A DNA stretch of 25,815 bases, from the NCBI GenBank assembly GCA_046290215.1, contig JBKAGC010000023.1, positions 1 through 25,815 on the forward strand, written 5' to 3'. This document shows, piece after piece, positions 23,655-25,815 of the stretch. The notes beneath the pieces were generated by a model that searched no databases, was not told the DNA's origin, and worked only from the letters and a program-made list of their open reading frames with translations. Both the position numbers and the translations under genes were made by a program. This stretch comes from JAHRVQ01 sp046290215 (GTDB lineage: Bacteria; Pseudomonadota; Gammaproteobacteria; Pseudomonadales; Azotimanducaceae). The first letter of the stretch is position 1, and every line of letters starts with the position of its first letter.

Positions 23655-24428
23655 ATGCGATTAAAAGACAAAGTAGCGGTCGTTACCGGCGGCGCGAGTG
23701 GTATCGGTAAGGCAATGGCTGCGCGCTTCGTCGCAGAGGGTGCACGTGGCGTTGTGATTGCTGATGTAAATCCCGCCCTTGACGGCGTCGCAGCAGAGCT
23801 CGGCGTCAAAGGGATTCGTACTGATGTTTCAAAAGAAACCGAGGTGCAACAGCTGATTAGTGCCGCAGAAGAAGAATTCGGCCAGATAGACTTACTTTGC
23901 AACAATGCCGGCATCGGTGTTGGTGGTGGTCCGGAAACCCCCAATGAAGACTGGCAAAAGATCTGGGAAATCAACGTAATGGCCCATGTTTATGCCACCC
24001 GTGCCGCATTACCAGCGATGCTAGCGCGGGGAGATGGTTACATTCTGAATACCGCTTCCGCTGCGGGATTGCTGACCCAGGTAGGCAGCGCGCCTTATGC
24101 GGTCACCAAACATGCCGCGGTGGGATACGCAGAGTGGCTCGCGGTTACCTATGGCGATCGTGGCATTAAGGTATCTGCACTTTGCCCACAGGCAGTACGG
24201 ACGGCAATGACAGAAAATACCGAGGGCGGCGGTGTCGCGGGTCTGGACGGCATGATGGAACCAGACCAACTGTGTGATTCGGTGATCGACACGCTGGATA
24301 AGGAAACCTTTCTGGTCCTACCTCATCCAGAGGTTTTGACATATATGCAGCGAAAGAGCTCCGACTATGATCGTTGGATCTCGGGGATGAAGCGTTTACA
24401 AGCCAAGTTTGGCCATAACACCATGTAA
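23655..24428 (+). CDS. Short-chain dehydrogenase/reductase
   Basis: A 257-residue NAD(P)-dependent oxidoreductase with a Rossmann fold. The cofactor loop is TGGASGIGKA (11-20), NNAG is at 83-86, the catalytic Ser is Ser135 in LNTASAAG, and Tyr148 and Lys152 form YxxxK. Asp after the second strand (VVIADVNP) favours NAD over NADP. Substrate is unknown. I start at the ATG at 23655, which has GAGGAG at 23643-23648; an earlier start at 23616 has no such site. It is divergent from the hybrid kinase across a repeat-rich gap, so the kinase pathway may control it. Confidence 0.88.
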   Translation: MRLKDKVAVVTGGASGIGKAMAARFVAEGARGVVIADVNPALDGVAAELGVKGIRTDVSKETEVQQLISAAEEEFGQIDLLCNNAGIGVGGGPETPNEDWQKIWEINVMAHVYATRAALPAMLARGDGYILNTASAAGLLTQVGSAPYAVTKHAAVGYAEWLAVTYGDRGIKVSALCPQAVRTAMTENTEGGGVAGLDGMMEPDQLCDSVIDTLDKETFLVLPHPEVLTYMQRKSSDYDRWISGMKRLQAKFGHNTM

Positions 24429-24440
24429 ACTGGGGAGCTT

Positions 24441-24478
24441 GCAGCAGATTCCTCCACAAGTGGTGACAGATCTGCTGC
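24441..24478. repeat. Inverted repeat downstream of the dehydrogenase gene
   Basis: GCAGCAGAT (24441-24449) pairs exactly with ATCTGCTGC (24470-24478), and inside it CCAC/GTGG (24454-24457, 24460-24463) forms a second short stem. There is no T run. It could end the dehydrogenase transcript and it overlaps the -35 box of the metA promoter, so it may also affect metA. Confidence 0.5.
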
Positions 24479-24492
24479 GAGCGTCGTATACT
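24463..24492 (+). promoter_or_regulatory. metA promoter
   Basis: GTGACA (24463-24468, five of six) and TATACT (24487-24492, five of six) are 18 bases apart. The start would be near 24499-24500, placing the riboswitch aptamer directly at the 5' end of the message. Confidence 0.6.
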
Positions 24493-24498
24493 CATGTC

Positions 24499-24555
24499 AC
24501 AGCGCCGATTTGAACATCAGCTTGCGGGCGCTTAATAAATACCGCTAAAGAGGTC
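24499..24555 (+). ncRNA. SAM-II-like riboswitch aptamer upstream of metA
   Basis: The element contains the stem AGCGCC (24501-24506) and GGCGCT (24527-24532), the loop start GATTTGAAC (24507-24515), and the 3' tail TAATAAATACCGCTAAAG (24533-24550). These match the conserved parts of the SAM-II class (GAUUUAAC, AUAAAU, GCUAAA), which bind S-adenosylmethionine as a compact pseudoknot. GCG (24524-24526) can pair with CGC (24543-24545) as the second pseudoknot helix. A SAM-responsive switch before metA, the first committed enzyme of methionine synthesis, is the expected use. Confidence 0.85.
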
Positions 24556-24556
24556 G

Positions 24557-24600
24557 AAAGGCGAAACCTACTTTAGCGAGTAGGTTTTTTTTCGCCTTTT
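24557..24600 (+). terminator. Intrinsic terminator of the metA riboswitch
   Basis: AAACCTACT (24564-24572) pairs with AGTAGGTTT (24579-24587) and runs into eight T residues (24585-24592). A lower stem AAAGGCG (24557-24563) with CGCCTTT (24593-24599) can extend it. CTTTAGCG (24571-24578) is exactly complementary to CGCTAAAG (24543-24550) in the aptamer tail, giving an alternative antiterminator when SAM is absent. With SAM the tail is held in the aptamer and the terminator forms, turning metA off. Confidence 0.85.
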
Positions 24601-24620
24601 GATTGTGTGGAGACTTTCTC

Positions 24621-25562
24621 ATGCCGCTGCGAATTCCAGACGGCCTACCCGCTGCAACGGTACTTGGGCGCGAGAACATTTTTGTCATGTCCTCAAGTGA
24701 TGCAGAACATCAAGATATTCGCCCCTTGCGGATACTGTTGTTGAATCTGATGCCGAAGAAGATTGAAACTGAAATTCACATCCTACGCATGTTGGCAAAT
24801 TCGCCTTTGCAGACCGATGTGGAACTCATGCGGATTAGCGACAAACCCTCAAAGAATACGCCCATCGAACATATGGAAACCTTCTACAAGGATTTCAGTG
24901 CGGTGCGAGATCATAAATATGACGGACTAATTGTCACCGGCGCGCCGTTAGGTCAGCTAGAGTTTGAAGCGGTTTCATTTTGGCCGCAGTTACAGGAGAT
25001 CATGGACTGGTCAGTGCACAACGTGACCTCAACGCTGTTTTTATGTTGGGGTGTCCAGGCTGCCATGTATCATCTGTACGGTATCAAAAAGCACTTGCTC
25101 GCCAAGAAAATATCTGGGGTTTACCGTCACCACCTCATTGATAACCTGGCACCCGCGGTTCGCGGTTTTGACGATGAGTTTGATGCGCCCCACTCTCGCT
25201 ACGCCGAGATCTTAATTGAGGATATTCAGCAGGACCCAGAGCTAAATCTGATTGCTGCTTCTGACTTCGCCGGCGCATATATTTTTGAACGCCGAGATGG
25301 TCGTCACCTGTTTGTGACCGGGCATTCCGAATACGAGCCGGATTGTCTCAAAGACGAGTACGAACGAGACCTGGCGGCAGGGATTAATCCAGACATTCCG
25401 GAAAACTACTTTCCTGATAACAACCCGGAGTTACCCCCTGTGGTGACCTGGAAGAGTCACGGTAACTTGCTGTTTTCAAATTGGCTGAATTATTACGTTT
25501 ATCAGCGCACGCCGTTTAATAGTGCTGATATTGGTAAAACTGCCGTCAGGCAATTAGCTTGA
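24621..25562 (+). CDS. metA: Homoserine O-succinyltransferase
   Basis: A 313-residue MetA (E. coli 309), which activates homoserine for methionine synthesis. The catalytic Cys142 is in TLFLCWGVQAA; His235 and Glu237 are in FVTGHSEYE. Residue 111 is Gly (GAPLGQLEF), as in E. coli; Glu at this place favours acetyl-CoA in Bacillus cereus MetA, so succinyl-CoA is the likely acyl donor. I start at the ATG at 24621, with GGAG at 24609-24612 and a match to MPIRVPDELPA of E. coli. A riboswitch lies directly upstream. A 9-bp inverted repeat covers its stop codon. Confidence 0.97.
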   Translation: MPLRIPDGLPAATVLGRENIFVMSSSDAEHQDIRPLRILLLNLMPKKIETEIHILRMLANSPLQTDVELMRISDKPSKNTPIEHMETFYKDFSAVRDHKYDGLIVTGAPLGQLEFEAVSFWPQLQEIMDWSVHNVTSTLFLCWGVQAAMYHLYGIKKHLLAKKISGVYRHHLIDNLAPAVRGFDDEFDAPHSRYAEILIEDIQQDPELNLIAASDFAGAYIFERRDGRHLFVTGHSEYEPDCLKDEYERDLAAGINPDIPENYFPDNNPELPPVVTWKSHGNLLFSNWLNYYVYQRTPFNSADIGKTAVRQLA

Positions 25563-25568
25563 CGGCAG
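25540..25568. terminator. Inverted repeat across the metA stop codon
   Basis: CTGCCGTCA (25540-25548) and TGACGGCAG (25560-25568) pair exactly around an 11-base loop; the TGA stop of metA is part of the right arm. No long T run follows. It lies between convergent genes and may mark or protect the metA 3' end. Confidence 0.45.
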
Positions 25569-25574
25569 CTTCAG

Positions 25575-25815
25575 CTAAAAGGCTAGCGCTTGAGGGGTAA
25601 GTTGGTGGTCAGCAATGACGTCAACGGCATAGGTGACCTGACCCGTGAGTGCCTGTGGGTCGCCATGACTTAAGCGCAAACAGGCCTCTGCCATATTCTC
25701 CACTGGTACAACCCGATCCTCAGATTCCTTGGTGATCAGTTTGTGGTGGACCACCCCAGGTGTTGCCACCAGTCCCGGACTGATAGCATTAACGGCAATT
25801 TTATCACTGTACATT
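25575..25815 (-). CDS. Short-chain dehydrogenase, C-terminal part (5' end outside window)
   Basis: The frame runs off the right edge. The 79 residues seen contain DKIAVNAISPGLVATPG, the conserved segment after the catalytic YxxxK in short-chain dehydrogenases, then a C-terminal tail with a predicted strand TGQVTYAVDVIAD. The catalytic part is outside the window, so substrate and exact family are not known. It is convergent with metA, 12 bases from its stop. Confidence 0.8.
   Translation of the reverse strand, partial: MYSDKIAVNAISPGLVATPGVVHHKLITKESEDRVVPVENMAEACLRLSHGDPQALTGQVTYAVDVIADHQLTPQALAF

Noticed and set aside
1..25815. tRNA genes, CRISPR array, insertion sequence ends, toxin-antitoxin pair or defence genes
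   Set aside because: Searched by eye on both strands and none was supported; gene content is that of core metabolism.

Overview
The window looks like a chromosomal core segment of a free-living, probably aquatic gammaproteobacterium. The left half follows two known gene orders: bpt-infA-clpA-clpS, as in Pseudomonas, and rluE-nudJ-mnmA-hflD-purB-roxA, as in Escherichia coli. The cysB / small thiol protein / cysH / thrH order further right resembles the Pseudomonas arrangement. I see no rRNA or tRNA genes, no insertion sequences, no phage genes and no CRISPR array. The species cannot be named from the sequence alone.

Layout. 1-3659: protein turnover and translation start (end of bpt, infA, and the clpS and clpA genes on the minus strand). 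Together they cover N-end-rule tagging (Bpt), recognition (ClpS) and unfolding (ClpA). 3660-3990 is a gene-free gap with three short hairpins, where cspD and icd would lie in Pseudomonas. 3991-11982: rluE, a minus-strand moaC-moaD-moaE operon placed between rluE and nudJ, then a long plus-strand run nudJ, mnmA, hflD, purB, roxA and a fused double acetyltransferase. 11979-13256: rraA and a lytic transglycosylase. 13253-15907 (minus): thrH, prpB and a decayed prpC. 16011-18983: the sulfur block of cysH, a CxxC thiol protein, cysB and a TauE/SafE-type transporter. 18990-21547: a 5'-nucleotidase, then a tight operon of a membrane-anchored J-domain protein, an unknown protein and a Gph-like phosphatase. 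21552-24428: a soluble hybrid histidine kinase divergent from a short-chain dehydrogenase, with a repeat-rich gap between them. 24429-25815: metA behind a riboswitch, then the end of another dehydrogenase.

The most notable points are these. A SAM-II-like riboswitch sits upstream of metA with a visible terminator and an exactly complementary 8-nt antiterminator. The 3' half of prpC is broken by at least five frame changes while its 5' half and the neighbouring prpB are intact. cysH has an in-frame amber codon at codon 11 and no other usual start codon that would keep its nucleotide-binding loop. A set of inverted and direct repeats lies between the hybrid kinase and the dehydrogenase. The two damaged genes lie within 3 kb of each other, so either real gene decay or a local assembly problem must be considered. 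I found no clearly new multi-gene system; the best candidates for under-described biology are the double-GNAT fusion protein, the thiol protein next to cysH, and the kinase/dehydrogenase repeat region.
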